Positions 20,696-29,905 are shown, counted from the stretch's first letter. The stretch is 64,000 bases of DNA from Wenzhouxiangella sp042310355 (GCF_042310355.1 NZ_JBHJMR010000001.1:434001-498000); one strand, 5' to 3'. The notes: generated by a model from the letters alone, not told the origin. Numbers and translations are program-made.

Positions 20696-20799
20696 ACAAC
20701 TCGGGTCTCATCGACCTGTCAGGACCATGCCGCACGCGAGTTTGGAGATTCAGCGCACGAGCAAGCGTGTGCCACGTGCGCCAGAGGCCGGATGCCTTA

Positions 20800-21162
20800 T
20801 CAGCGAGCCGAGGGCCCGGGAATCCTGATCTCGAAACGATCGCCGAAGGCGGCATTGATGCGCGCACGCCAAACGGACTCGCCGTCGCAGACCACGACGA
20901 GTTGTTCGCCGATGTTTTCGCTGGTGAACGCTTCCATGCTTGCAGCGGCCGGCTCGGTGAGCGCAATCATCAGGCGCTCGCTGTCTTCGGCCCGGCGGGA
21001 GACGCCGCGGACACCGCTCGCATCGACCAACGCCTCGCCGTCGGGCTGGCCGTCGACGTAGGCATGAACGTTGAAGTCCGTGCTGCACGGCGCGGGCAGT
21101 CCGGTTTCGGCCGCGGCCGGGATGATGAACAGGGCAAACAGGATGGCGATTACGGTTCGCAT
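20800..21162 (-). CDS. Small secreted protein with SecD P1-head-like domain
   Basis: The ATG at 21162 has GAGGGAG just upstream and starts a signal peptide, MRTVIAILFALFIIPAAA. The 100-residue mature part contains LTEPAAASMEAFTSENIGEQ followed by LVVVCDGESVWRARI, resembling the periplasmic head of SecD (LTxxGAxxFxxxTxxNxGxxLAIVLDG). Such stand-alone SecDF P1-head proteins are found in related bacteria; their role is unknown. An ORF extending upstream to 21351 is unlikely. Confidence 0.7.
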   Translation of the reverse strand: MRTVIAILFALFIIPAAAETGLPAPCSTDFNVHAYVDGQPDGEALVDASGVRGVSRRAEDSERLMIALTEPAAASMEAFTSENIGEQLVVVCDGESVWRARINAAFGDRFEIRIPGPSAR

Positions 21163-21227
21163 GGCTCCCTCTACTGATTGGTGTGTAGAGGAATTTCTGG
21201 GGGCCCGGGCGCGTATTCTCAAGTCAT

Positions 21228-22202
21228 TCAGGGTGTTACGACCAGGCTGCCGCTCGATCGCCGGCCGAACAGGTCGGCAAAGGCGTCGCCAGCTTCTTCC
21301 AGCTTGTACCTGCGGGTCGGGGCCGTATCGATGCTGCCCTTGATTGCCCACTCGGCCAGGGTCTTGATCACCGGCGGCACCACGCTCGGGTCGGCCATGA
21401 CGGTGCCGCCCCAGTTGACGCCGTGGATGGCGCAGCGCTTGAGCAGCGTCAGGTTCATGGGAATCTTCGCGATGCCGGTAACGAAGCCCACCACCAGGAA
21501 ACGCCCGCCCGGCGCCATCAGGCGCAGCGCCGCCTCGGACATCTCGCCGCCGACCGGGTCGTAGACCGCATCGACGCCGCGTTTGTCGGTGATTGCCTTG
21601 ACCTCGTCGCGCCAGCCCTCACTCGTGTAGTCGACGACGCTGCCCGCGCCGTGGTCGAGGCAGTGCTGACGCTTTTCCTCACTGGAGGCGCAGGCAATCA
21701 CTTTCGCGCCCAGCGCCTTCGCGCATTCGATCGCGGTTGTTCCGGTGCTGCCCGAAGCCCCCAGTACCAGGACGGTCTCGCCTTCGGCGACCCGCCCGAT
21801 CTCGCGCAGGCCGTAAAGGCTGGTCGCCCAGGAGATGAAGAAGTTGGCGGCGTCGACCGGCTCGATCCCCGGCGGCAGCGGTGCGCAGGAGCTGGCCGGC
21901 AGCACGATCCGCTCGGCCATGCCGCCGTGCGGCGCAAATGCGGCGACCGTATCGCCGGGCTTGAGGTGGGTGACGCCGTCGCCGACCGACTCGACCGTGC
22001 CGGCCAGGGAAGAGCCGGGCACGAAGGGCAAGTCGGGGCGGATCTGGTAATCGCCGCGAATGAGCAGACCGTCGAAGTACCCGACGCCGACACCCCCGAC
22101 GTCGAGTCGCACTTCCTTGCTTCCCGGCGCTGCCGGTGTATCGATCTCGCTGACGCGAATGCCTGACGGGTCACCGAACTCGCTGATCAGGATGGCACGC
22201 AT
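21228..22202 (-). CDS. Quinone oxidoreductase-like MDR family protein
   Basis: 324-residue NADPH-dependent oxidoreductase of the zinc-independent medium-chain family. An N-terminal GroES-like domain (FVPGSSLAGTVESVGDGV, LKPGDTVAAF) is followed by a Rossmann domain with VLVLGASGSTGTTAIECAKALGAKVIA. There are no structural or catalytic zinc Cys clusters. GVDAVYDPVGG and LLKRCAIHGVNWG are family hallmarks. Substrate is not predictable. It starts MRAILISEFGDPS. Confidence 0.92.
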   Translation of the reverse strand: MRAILISEFGDPSGIRVSEIDTPAAPGSKEVRLDVGGVGVGYFDGLLIRGDYQIRPDLPFVPGSSLAGTVESVGDGVTHLKPGDTVAAFAPHGGMAERIVLPASSCAPLPPGIEPVDAANFFISWATSLYGLREIGRVAEGETVLVLGASGSTGTTAIECAKALGAKVIACASSEEKRQHCLDHGAGSVVDYTSEGWRDEVKAITDKRGVDAVYDPVGGEMSEAALRLMAPGGRFLVVGFVTGIAKIPMNLTLLKRCAIHGVNWGGTVMADPSVVPPVIKTLAEWAIKGSIDTAPTRRYKLEEAGDAFADLFGRRSSGSLVVTP

Positions 22203-22267
22203 GGATTACTCGGCTATGTGGAAACGGGCCTATTGTCCACGAGCGACTGCGACCGCGTCCAGGCCGG

Positions 22268-22411
22268 TCAATGGCCCCGCAACTTCTCGATTCCTGCCGT
22301 GGGCTTGTAGGTGCCGTCTTTCTTGGCCGCCTTGTCGGCTCGCTTCTCTTTCAGGGATTTGGCCGGCTTCTTCTTGCCTTCCTTCGCCTGCGTGTCTCTG
22401 CCCTTGGTCAT
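22268..22411 (-). CDS. Small lysine-rich protein
   Basis: A 47-residue frame, MTKGRDTQAKEGKKKPAKSL at the start, ending IEKLRGH. About one third is Lys/Arg. The ATG at 22411 has GGAGA about 6 nt upstream. Small proteins opening (M/S)KGRDTxKKxxKKxPAKSLKEKRA are seen widely in bacteria as conserved hypotheticals, so this is likely a real gene; a nucleic-acid-binding role is only a guess from its charge. Confidence 0.6.
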   Translation of the reverse strand: MTKGRDTQAKEGKKKPAKSLKEKRADKAAKKDGTYKPTAGIEKLRGH

Positions 22412-22526
22412 GTCGGTCTCCATTTCGACCCGTTTTCGTCAAGATGACGCAAATCGGGGTCCTTGTCTAAGACCCCGGTTCGAGGCGTTCATTCGACCGG
22501 CCGGGAAGAAATTCTCCGTCACCAGC

Positions 22527-23387
22527 CTACCGACTGCGACAGTTCAAGCCCCCCACGGAAGCGGTCAGTTCACCGGGCAGGTTCGTGCGGCAGTTCCAGC
22601 GCGTCGACAGGCCGTCCATCTGCTCGGCCGGCACCAGATCGAGGGTCCGGCCGTTGCCGAAGTCGGCTGAAAGATGCGCGCGAATGCCGCCGCCGGGCAG
22701 GAGTTCGATCTTCTCGATCCCCCGTGCATGCAGCCGGTCCGGCTCGAGCCCGAGCTCCTCGACCGATTCGGGCCACTCGCCGTTGACCTGGTAGTGCTCG
22801 GTGAGCATGAGCTTCAACGGCGCCATGTTCTGGACAACCCCGGCGAGCCGGGCCGCGCGCATGGCGCGTTCGAGTTCGGGCCGGGCGCCTTGTGCGTCCC
22901 CATCGCGCTCGCGCTGAAGATACTGGCGGTGATGGAGCAGGCGCTCGTGAATGGCGAGCAGGCGACAGTCGGCCTCGCTGCACTCGAAGGCGAGATTCAT
23001 GCCGGTGGCCTCCTGATCGCGGCCCGGGCGTTGTGCCGTGACGAGATCGACGAAGTAGACCTCGTCGCGCTCGAGCTGGCGCGGCGGCATCGTGGAAGTG
23101 AGTTCGTCGGCCTGAAAGACCGCGTCGATACGCGCGGTAATCAGCCGTGTGCGCAGGCGCTCGCAGCTTGCTTGCCAGCCGTCGAGCTCGATCGATTCGT
23201 CTTCGAACTTCAGTGGCCACTCGACCAGCGAAGCGGCAATGTCGCAGTTCCCGACGGCAATCGACTGCACGAAGCCGGCAGCGCGCGAGCGGACGCGATC
23301 GGGGCTGGCAGTCGCCAGGCTCACGGCCAGTAGTGAAACAACGGTCAGGGTGGCTGCGGTTCGGAAAGCGGGACGGTCTGGCATCAC
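22527..23387 (-). CDS. Exported protein with a pilin-like C-terminal domain
   Basis: 286 residues with an N-terminal signal (about residues 10-28, TAATLTVVSLLAVSLATA). The first half carries Cys pairs (GNCDIAAS / ASCERLRT and FECSEADC). From about residue 185, ERAMRAARLAGVVQNMAPLKLMLTEHYQVNGEWP and the end WNCRTNLPG...LNCRSR resemble a type IV pilin body: an amphipathic alpha-1 C-half, a beta region and a C-terminal disulfide loop. It lacks a prepilin peptidase site at the junction. The role is unknown. Confidence 0.6.
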   Translation of the reverse strand: MMPDRPAFRTAATLTVVSLLAVSLATASPDRVRSRAAGFVQSIAVGNCDIAASLVEWPLKFEDESIELDGWQASCERLRTRLITARIDAVFQADELTSTMPPRQLERDEVYFVDLVTAQRPGRDQEATGMNLAFECSEADCRLLAIHERLLHHRQYLQRERDGDAQGARPELERAMRAARLAGVVQNMAPLKLMLTEHYQVNGEWPESVEELGLEPDRLHARGIEKIELLPGGGIRAHLSADFGNGRTLDLVPAEQMDGLSTRWNCRTNLPGELTASVGGLNCRSR

Positions 23388-23507
23388 TCTGTCGGCCTCG
23401 AGCGTATGGTGAAAGTAGCCGCAGGATACGACAGTCCGTTCGTGGCTGCCTCCGGAGGGAAGCGAGCCTTCCCGCCGACCCGGTGGATCGGCGGGAGGCC
23501 AGTCCGT

Positions 23508-24065
23508 TTATCGATCGCGGTGCTTGCCGCGCCGATTCTCGCGCATGGCCGACCATTGGGCCAGCTGCTCGTCGCTCAGGATCGACTCCAGGTCATCGCG
23601 AAAGCGCGCGCGGTCCTGCATGTGCCTGGCCTTGCGCTCGGCGATCAGCGTACGCAACGCTTCCTCCTGCGCCTCGCTCAGGTCGAGCTGACCCAGCACG
23701 CGGCCATGTCCGGGGCCGTGACGTTTCCCGCCGCGCTGTCCTTTTCGCTCTTCCCGCATTCGGGTATAGGCCTCGGCCTGCTCGGCGTCCAGGACGGCAA
23801 GGATTTCCCGGTCCAGGGCTTCGCGTGCGTTGCGAACCTGCTGCCGGGCTTCGGGATCGGGCTTGCCGTCGGCGTCGCGCCAATCGATTTCCTTGGCCAC
23901 GTGGTCGCGATACTCATCGAACAGGACGGTCAGGGTCGCCGTCTGCTGTTCGTCGAGGTCCAGCCTTTCGGCCAGGTGATCGACCGGGCCCCGGGCGAGG
24001 GCGATCGACGAGACGCCGGCAAGCGTCAGGGCGGCGATGGTAGTCGTCAGTCGGAAATGTTTCAT
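23508..24065 (-). CDS. Spy/CpxP-like periplasmic protein
   Basis: 185 residues with signal peptide MKHFRLTTTIAALTLAGVSSIALA. It contains two LTxxQ-type helical segments (LDLDEQQTATLTVLFDEYR and LDLSEAQEEALRTLIAERK) and is rich in Arg, Lys, Gln and Glu, like the cradle-shaped chaperone Spy and the Cpx inhibitor CpxP. It lies 124 bp downstream of the sensor kinase gene on the same strand, supporting membership in the same envelope-stress regulon. Confidence 0.8.
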   Translation of the reverse strand: MKHFRLTTTIAALTLAGVSSIALARGPVDHLAERLDLDEQQTATLTVLFDEYRDHVAKEIDWRDADGKPDPEARQQVRNAREALDREILAVLDAEQAEAYTRMREERKGQRGGKRHGPGHGRVLGQLDLSEAQEEALRTLIAERKARHMQDRARFRDDLESILSDEQLAQWSAMRENRRGKHRDR

Positions 24066-24189
24066 TGCACACTCCTTGATGGTTTGGGTTAGGGCGGTGA
24101 CCGACCTCGATCATCCACGATTCCAGTGTGCGAGTTCGCTCCGACAAGTTGGGTCAAGTCATCGCTCGAAGTGTCAAGAAGTGTCCCGT

Positions 24190-25545
24190 TCAGGCACTGC
24201 GGTTCGACAGCGGCAGCGTCAGCTTGACTTCCAACCCGCCCGTCGCGGCGTTGCGCGCCGATATGCGGCCGCCATGCCGTTCCACGGCGGCGCGGGCGAT
24301 GGCCAGCCCGATGCCCCCGCCGGCGCCGGATTCGCTGCGTCCGGGGCTCAGGCGCACGAAGGGCTCGAAGATGCGTTCGAGTTCTTCGGGTGCAACGCCG
24401 GGGCCCTGGTCGGCCACGGTCAGCCGGGTGTCGTCGCTCCCTGCCTCGAGCCGGACGGTCACGGTGGTCCCTTCCCGCGAGTGGCGGACGGCATTGCGAA
24501 CGACGTTCTCGATCGCCCGGGCGAGCATGGACTCGTCGCCGTGGACTTCGAGCGCTTGCGGTGCTTCGAGCGCGACAGCGATCCGGCGCGAGCGGCCTTC
24601 GAGGCGCGCGTCGGCGACGATTTCGGTGAGACAGTCGACCAGGTCGAAATCGGCACTTTCCAGCGGATCGGCGTGCTGCAGCCTGGCGTAGGCAAGGATT
24701 TCGCCCACCAGGGCGTCGAGCCGCTCGCTCTCGAGCCGGATGCGGTCGAGGTGGCGCGGATCGTGCTCGCGCTCAGCCAGCGAGAGTGCGACCTGGATGC
24801 GCGCCAGCGGCGAGCGCAGCTCGTGCGAGACATCGCGCAGAAGCTGGCGCTGCCCCTGGATCATGCCCGACAGCTGCTCGGCCATGCGATTGAAGTCGCG
24901 CGCCAGCCCGCCGATTTCGTCGCCGCGGCGGGTGAGGCGCGGCGGCAGCCGGGCGGCCAGGTCGCCACCGCCCAGCGCGCCGCCGGCCTCGCGCATGCGC
25001 TGCAGGGGGCCGGCGATATAACGCGCCAGGCCGAAGCTGATCAGCCCGCTCATGACGATCGCGACCGCCAGCAGCCCGAGCGGGCCGAAGGGGCCGAACA
25101 GCCGGAACAGGAAGGGCCGGGGTGGGCGCGTCATGATCAGCAGGTACTCGCGCCCGCCCGGGGCTTCCAGTACGCGCGTCCAGCGGCGAGACGAGGTCTC
25201 CGTGTCGGGCGTCTCGCCGTCGCGCCAGGCCGCGACCAGCGAGCGGCTGGAACGCGGCAGGCGGTTGTCCAGGATCTCCTCGCCGTCGCGGTCGACGATG
25301 TGGAGCTCGAGCGCGCGCGAGCGCGCCCGGGTGCGCATCAGCCAGTGCCGCAAGCTGCGTTCGCCGTGGCGAGCCAGGGCCGACTGCGCCGGTTCGACGA
25401 CGCGCTCCTCGATGAACGCTTCGCGCTCGAGCTCTTCACCGCGCTGGTAGCGATGGATCTGGGTGTTGATGAGCACCACGGCGACCAGGCTGAGCACGAT
25501 CACCGCCCAGAAGGCCAGGAAAATGCGGATCGACAGCCGCTTCAT
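24190..25545 (-). CDS. Sensor histidine kinase (CpxA-like)
   Basis: 451-residue inner-membrane kinase. Helices about 9-27 and 151-173 flank a periplasmic domain of about 120 residues. Then come HAMP (AGPLQRMREAGGALGGGD), a dimerisation domain with the phospho-acceptor His241 in RDVSHELRSPLARI, and an ATPase domain with the N box ENVVRNAVRHS, G1 DQGPGVAPEE and G2 GGGIGLAIAR. The start at 25545 overlaps the regulator's stop codon (ATGA). Architecture and the neighbouring Spy gene suggest a Cpx-like envelope stress sensor. Confidence 0.93.
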   Translation of the reverse strand: MKRLSIRIFLAFWAVIVLSLVAVVLINTQIHRYQRGEELEREAFIEERVVEPAQSALARHGERSLRHWLMRTRARSRALELHIVDRDGEEILDNRLPRSSRSLVAAWRDGETPDTETSSRRWTRVLEAPGGREYLLIMTRPPRPFLFRLFGPFGPLGLLAVAIVMSGLISFGLARYIAGPLQRMREAGGALGGGDLAARLPPRLTRRGDEIGGLARDFNRMAEQLSGMIQGQRQLLRDVSHELRSPLARIQVALSLAEREHDPRHLDRIRLESERLDALVGEILAYARLQHADPLESADFDLVDCLTEIVADARLEGRSRRIAVALEAPQALEVHGDESMLARAIENVVRNAVRHSREGTTVTVRLEAGSDDTRLTVADQGPGVAPEELERIFEPFVRLSPGRSESGAGGGIGLAIARAAVERHGGRISARNAATGGLEVKLTLPLSNRSA

Positions 25546-26246
25546 GCGCCCGGCTCTTCGGGTGTGAGGCAGTAGCCGCGCCCGCGGATGTTGCGGATGG
25601 TCACGCCGGCGTCGGCCGCCTCGAGCTTTTGTCGAAGGCGGCTGACGTGCGTGTCCACGCTGCGGTCGAAGGGCTGGGCATCGCGCCCGAGCGCGTGCTT
25701 CGACAGCGCATCCCTGGAGCGGACCTCGCCGGGCGCTTCGGCCAGCAGCTCGAGCAGCCCGAACTCCGCACCGGTCAGGGCGATCTCGCCGGTCGCGCTG
25801 CGGGCGCGCCGGTTGCCGGTATCGAGCTGCAGCCGCCCGACCTGGACCGACCGCCCGGCGGCCTGGCCCGAAACCGGTTCTCCGCGTCGCCAGACCGCGC
25901 GCAGGCGTGCCGCCAGCTCGCGCGGGTTGAAGGGCTTGGGCAGGTAGTCGTCGGCGCCAAGCTCGAGGCCGACGATCCGGTCGGTGTCGTCGCCGCGCGC
26001 GGTCAGCATGATCACCGGCACGTTGCTGTGGCGCCTGATCTCGCGCAGCACGTCGAAGCCGTTGGCGCCGGGCATCATCACGTCGAGCACGACGGCGTCC
26101 AACGCGGCGTCGGCCAGTGCACGCTCGCGGCCGCTTTCGCCGTCGTGAACGCAGTCGACCGCCATGCTTTCGCCACCGAGAAACTCCTCGAGCATGGCGC
26201 AAAGCTCGACATCGTCGTCGACGATCAGAACCCTGGGCTGAGTCAT
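25542..26246 (-). CDS. OmpR/CpxR-family response regulator
   Basis: 234 residues starting MTQPRVLIVDDDVEL at 26246 (an upstream in-frame ATG adds eight residues). Receiver domain: acidic pocket D10-D12, phospho-acceptor D55 in VVLDVMMPG, Lys in YLPKPFNPRE. The winged-helix output domain (about 130-230) contains LTGAEFGLLELLAEAPGEV and the recognition helix region DRSVDTHVSRLRQKL. It is first in the kinase operon and divergent from sulP. A TGTCAAGAA motif lies upstream (26291-26299) and again before spy (24172-24180). Confidence 0.94.
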   Translation of the reverse strand: MTQPRVLIVDDDVELCAMLEEFLGGESMAVDCVHDGESGRERALADAALDAVVLDVMMPGANGFDVLREIRRHSNVPVIMLTARGDDTDRIVGLELGADDYLPKPFNPRELAARLRAVWRRGEPVSGQAAGRSVQVGRLQLDTGNRRARSATGEIALTGAEFGLLELLAEAPGEVRSRDALSKHALGRDAQPFDRSVDTHVSRLRQKLEAADAGVTIRNIRGRGYCLTPEEPGA

Positions 26247-26289
26247 GCCCCCAATGTAGCGCGTTCGCACCGAACTTGTCCGTTTAGAA

Positions 26290-26318
26290 CTGTCAAGAAC
26301 CGCGAAGCGGGGTACAAT
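26290..26318 (+). promoter_or_regulatory. Candidate promoter of sulP
   Basis: CTGTCA (weak -35), 17 bp, TACAAT (26313-26318). It lies in the divergent region between the response regulator gene and sulP, with TGTCAAGAA overlapping the -35. Confidence 0.45.
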
Positions 26319-26448
26319 GCGCGCCGCTTCAATTGCGGTCCATCCTGGGTGGGTTTCGGCTCATCCGGCCGCGCCATCCCTCCGATTCGACCTCCGGGTT
26401 TCCGCCAGGCCGGGCATCGCCGCCCGGGCCGACAAGGTTTTGCTGTCC

Positions 26449-27930
26449 ATGAATGCTCTGTACGCCATCCGCCGCGACTGGTTCTCCAACCTGCGCGGCG
26501 ACGTGCTCGCCGGCCTGGTGGTCGCGCTGGCGCTGATTCCCGAGGCCATCGCGTTCTCGCTGATCGCAGGTCTCGATCCGCGCGTCGGCCTGTATGCCTC
26601 GTTCTGCATTGCCGTGACGATTGCCTTCACCGGCGGCCGCCCGGGCATGATCTCCGCGGCCACCGGCGCGATGGCGCTGCTGATGGTGACACTGGTGCGC
26701 GAGCACGGGCTGGAGTACCTGCTCGCGGCGACCATTCTCACCGGCCTGCTGCAGATCCTTGCCGGCTACCTCAAGCTGGCCGACCTGATGCGCTTCGTCT
26801 CGCGCTCGGTCGTCACCGGCTTCGTCAATGCCCTGGCCATTCTCATTTTCCTGGCCCAGATCCCCGAGCTCATCGGCGTGCCGACGGCCGTCTACCCGAT
26901 GGTCGTCCTCGGCCTGGTCATCATCTACGGCCTGCCGCTGATCACCCGCGCCGTGCCGTCGCCGCTGATCGCCATCGTGCTGCTGACCGTCCTCGCGGTG
27001 GTGTTCGGTATCCAGCTGCCCACCGTTGGCGACAAGGGCGAGCTGCCCGACGCCCTGCCGACCTTCCTGTTGCCGAACATCCCCTGGACCTTCGAGACCC
27101 TGATGATCATCCTGCCGGTCTCGCTCACCCTGATGGTCGTGGGCCTGCTCGAATCATTCCTGACCGCGCAGATCGTCGACGATCTGACTGATACGCCCAG
27201 CAACAAGCACCGCGAAGCAAAGGGGCAGGGCATCGCCAACGTGGTGTCGGGCTTGTTCGGCGGCATGGCCGGCTGCGCCATGATTGGGCAGTCGGTGATC
27301 AACGTGAAGTCCGGCGGCAGGGGACGCCTGTCGAGCCTGGCCGCCGGCGTGTTCCTGCTGCTGATGATCGTCTTCCTGGGCGACTATGTCGGCATGATTC
27401 CGATGGCCGCCCTGGTGGCGGTGATGATCATGGTTTCCGTCGGCACCTTCAGCTGGCAGTCGATCGCCAACCTGAAGCATCACCCCAAGACCTCGAGCCT
27501 GGTGATGATCGGTACCGTCGTGGTCACCGTGTTCACCCACGACCTGGCCAAGGGCGTTCTCACCGGCGTGCTGCTCTCGGCCCTGGGGTTCGCGCGCAAG
27601 GTCAGCCAGGTGCTCGTCGTCGGAAAGCACCTGGAGGACGAAGGCCGGACGCGGCGCTACACCGTCACCGGTCAGGTCTTCTTCGCCTCGGCGGGTGAAT
27701 TTCTCGCCGCCTTCGACTTTCGCGAGGTGATCGAGCGTGTCCGAATCGACGTCACGGGCGCCCATCTCTGGGACCTGAGCGCCGTCGGCGCGCTGGATCG
27801 GGTCATACTGAAATTCCGTCGTGAAGGGGTCGAGGTGGAACTCGTCGGCATGGATGAAGCCAGTCGTACCCTCGTGGATCGCCTGGGCGTCCACGACAAG
27901 CCCGACGCCGAGAAACTGCTGGGACACTGA
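26449..27930 (+). CDS. SulP family anion transporter with STAS domain
   Basis: Inner-membrane anion (sulfate, bicarbonate or dicarboxylate) transporter of 493 residues. The start MNALYAIRRDWFSNLRGDVL at 26449 is preferred to an upstream in-frame start. Around ten to twelve helices begin with AGLVVALALIPEAIAFSLIAG and include GRPGMISAATGAMALLMV. A C-terminal STAS domain (about 400-485) ends with DLSAVGALDRVI. It is followed 10 bp later by a universal stress protein gene, a combination typical of bicarbonate-type SulP loci. Substrate cannot be fixed from sequence. Confidence 0.92.
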   Translation: MNALYAIRRDWFSNLRGDVLAGLVVALALIPEAIAFSLIAGLDPRVGLYASFCIAVTIAFTGGRPGMISAATGAMALLMVTLVREHGLEYLLAATILTGLLQILAGYLKLADLMRFVSRSVVTGFVNALAILIFLAQIPELIGVPTAVYPMVVLGLVIIYGLPLITRAVPSPLIAIVLLTVLAVVFGIQLPTVGDKGELPDALPTFLLPNIPWTFETLMIILPVSLTLMVVGLLESFLTAQIVDDLTDTPSNKHREAKGQGIANVVSGLFGGMAGCAMIGQSVINVKSGGRGRLSSLAAGVFLLLMIVFLGDYVGMIPMAALVAVMIMVSVGTFSWQSIANLKHHPKTSSLVMIGTVVVTVFTHDLAKGVLTGVLLSALGFARKVSQVLVVGKHLEDEGRTRRYTVTGQVFFASAGEFLAAFDFREVIERVRIDVTGAHLWDLSAVGALDRVILKFRREGVEVELVGMDEASRTLVDRLGVHDKPDAEKLLGH

Positions 27931-27940
27931 GGAGCACGCG

Positions 27941-28825
27941 ATGAGCAAGACCGCCTACACCATTCCCGCCGACGGCAGGATCATGGCCTGCGTGGATGCC
28001 TCGATCTACGCCGACTCGGTGATCGATCACGCAGCCTGGGCCTCGAAGCGGCTGGATGCAGCGCTCGTGTGCCTGCACGTGCTCGACCGTGAGACGGCCC
28101 ACTCCCCCACGGCTGACTACAGCGGCAATATCGGTATCGACACGCAATCCGCGCTGCTCGAGGAGCTCGCCGAGCTCGACGCCCAGCGCTCGCGCGCGGC
28201 CATGCGACAGGGCCGCTCGCTGCTCGAGCGGGCCACGAAGCGTGCCGTCTCGGCCGGAGCGATCGAGCCCGAAGCCCTGCAGCGGCACGGTTCGCTCGTC
28301 GAAACGGCCACGGAGTTGGAGGACGATGTCCGCCTGTTCGTCATCGGCAAGCGCGGCGAGTCGGTCGATTTCAACAAGGGCCACCTGGGCGCCAATCTCG
28401 AGCGCACCGTTCGCGGCGTCAACCGGCCCTTGCTGGTGACCTCGCGCAAGTTTCGCCCGATCGAGCGTTTCGCCATCGCCTTCGACGGCAGCGCCACAAC
28501 CCGCAAATGTGTCGAAATGGTCTGCATGAGCCCGCTGCTCAAGGGCCTGGCGTGTCACCTGATCGTCGCCGGCAGCGAAGACGACAAGCTTCGCGAGAGC
28601 CTGGGCCGGGCGCGGCAGGAGCTGGAGGCGGCGGGCTTCGAACCCCGGACTGTCGTTCAGCCCGGCGATGCCGAACAGGTCATCATCGACCAGGTCGGAC
28701 AGCTCGATATCGACCTGCTGGTCATGGGCGCCTACGGCCACTCGCGCATCCGGCACCTGATCGTCGGCAGCACGACGACATCGGTGCTGCGAAGCTGCAT
28801 GATTCCCGTCCTGCTGCTGCGCTGA
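27941..28825 (+). CDS. Tandem-domain universal stress protein
   Basis: 294 residues made of two UspA domains. GAGGAG lies 7 nt before the ATG at 27941. The second domain has a complete ATP-binding motif G2xG9xGS in GAYGHSRIRHLIVGS; the first has a diverged version (GKRGESVDFNKGHLGAN), so it may not bind ATP. It is translationally close to sulP and probably co-transcribed. Confidence 0.93.
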   Translation: MSKTAYTIPADGRIMACVDASIYADSVIDHAAWASKRLDAALVCLHVLDRETAHSPTADYSGNIGIDTQSALLEELAELDAQRSRAAMRQGRSLLERATKRAVSAGAIEPEALQRHGSLVETATELEDDVRLFVIGKRGESVDFNKGHLGANLERTVRGVNRPLLVTSRKFRPIERFAIAFDGSATTRKCVEMVCMSPLLKGLACHLIVAGSEDDKLRESLGRARQELEAAGFEPRTVVQPGDAEQVIIDQVGQLDIDLLVMGAYGHSRIRHLIVGSTTTSVLRSCMIPVLLLR

Positions 28826-28836
28826 GCGCGTCCGGC

Positions 28837-29712
28837 TTATTCCGGCCGCTCGATCTCCTGCTCGCCGGACTTCTTCCCCACGGCGGCGGGCAAGCCGGTT
28901 CCGGGCAACACCTCGTCGAGTATCGCCTGTTCCACCGTGCTCCGTTGTCCGGCAGGAACCGGAAGGCGGATGACCAGGTGAACTTCCGTCGCACTCGGCA
29001 CGTGGAGCGTGACCCGCGGTTCCACGGGCGGAATTCCCAGCCCCCGCATTTCGCCGGCGCGGCCCATGTGCTGCCGCGCCAGGCTGATGAACGGCTCGCA
29101 TTGTCGTTTGGCCGCCTCGAGGAAAGCCTGACGGGCACTTTGCCAATCGTCTTCCCGGCGGAACGGAACGGTGAAGACGTGAAAGCCATAATTCTCGGTA
29201 AAGCTCTCGTTGACGATCGGCTTGGACACGAAAAGCGCGTTCGGAATGACGATCATCCGTCCCGTGCGCTGGTGCATGGACTTGCCAGGACCCACCTCCA
29301 TGATGGTCGTCGCCAGCAGGTTCTGGTCGATGACGTCGCCGCGGAAGTCCTTGACCTGGATACGGTCGCCCAGGTTGAAAGCGCTCGAGCCGCTCTTCAG
29401 CAGTGATCCGCTCAAGCACAGGATGAGTTCCTTGGTCGCAACCACGAAGGCGACTGCAATCGCAACGATCGACAGCGCCAGGGTGCGCAGTTCGTTGCCC
29501 CAGATCAGGACCAGCCCCAGCAGCAGGAGGAGCAACAGGCCGTTGCGCGAGTTGACCAGCCACTTGCGCCGGAGTTCGGGTGCGGCGACCCTCCGGCGGA
29601 TAAAGCGCGCCGTCAGGGCGCGCGTCAACAGCACGGAAGCGAGCAGGATGACCGTGCTGACGACCAGGCTGAAGGCTGAGTCGGGTATCGAGAAGCTCGG
29701 CAGCCATTCCAT
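28837..29712 (-). CDS. MscS family mechanosensitive channel
   Basis: Inner-membrane protein of about 291 residues. Three helices in the first 115 residues are followed by the MscS beta domain with FNLGDRIQVKDFRGDVIDQNLLATTIMEV. A predicted cytoplasmic vestibule follows, with PIVNESFTENYGF and LHVPSATEVHLVIRLPVP. The pore helix (LSIVAIAVAFVVATKELILCLSGSL) is less Gly/Ala-regular than in E. coli MscS. The start at 29712 (MEWLPSFSIPDSAF) is preferred; an ATG 11 codons earlier also exists. It is convergent with the stress protein gene. Confidence 0.9.
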   Translation of the reverse strand: MEWLPSFSIPDSAFSLVVSTVILLASVLLTRALTARFIRRRVAAPELRRKWLVNSRNGLLLLLLLGLVLIWGNELRTLALSIVAIAVAFVVATKELILCLSGSLLKSGSSAFNLGDRIQVKDFRGDVIDQNLLATTIMEVGPGKSMHQRTGRMIVIPNALFVSKPIVNESFTENYGFHVFTVPFRREDDWQSARQAFLEAAKRQCEPFISLARQHMGRAGEMRGLGIPPVEPRVTLHVPSATEVHLVIRLPVPAGQRSTVEQAILDEVLPGTGLPAAVGKKSGEQEIERPE

Positions 29713-29905
29713 CACTACGCCCTCTGGAGCATTTCCTGAAATCAAGCGGACTGCAGAGGATAGCAGCAGGAGCGGTTCGCGCGCCGTGGCTTGACCGGAG
29801 TGCAGCTGCAGGACTAAGCTTTCTTCGGCCCCGTCGGCCGGGGATACCGGCGGCGCCCCGAACGGAAAGGTTCAGCCCCATTCGAACTTCACGGCGAGTT
29901 CAATC

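Noticed and set aside
24037..25575. 512-codon forward frame
   Set aside because: Antisense to the histidine kinase, low-complexity shadow.
27803..29881. 692-codon reverse frame
   Set aside because: Opposite the stress protein gene and overlapping mscS in another frame; no recognisable motif.
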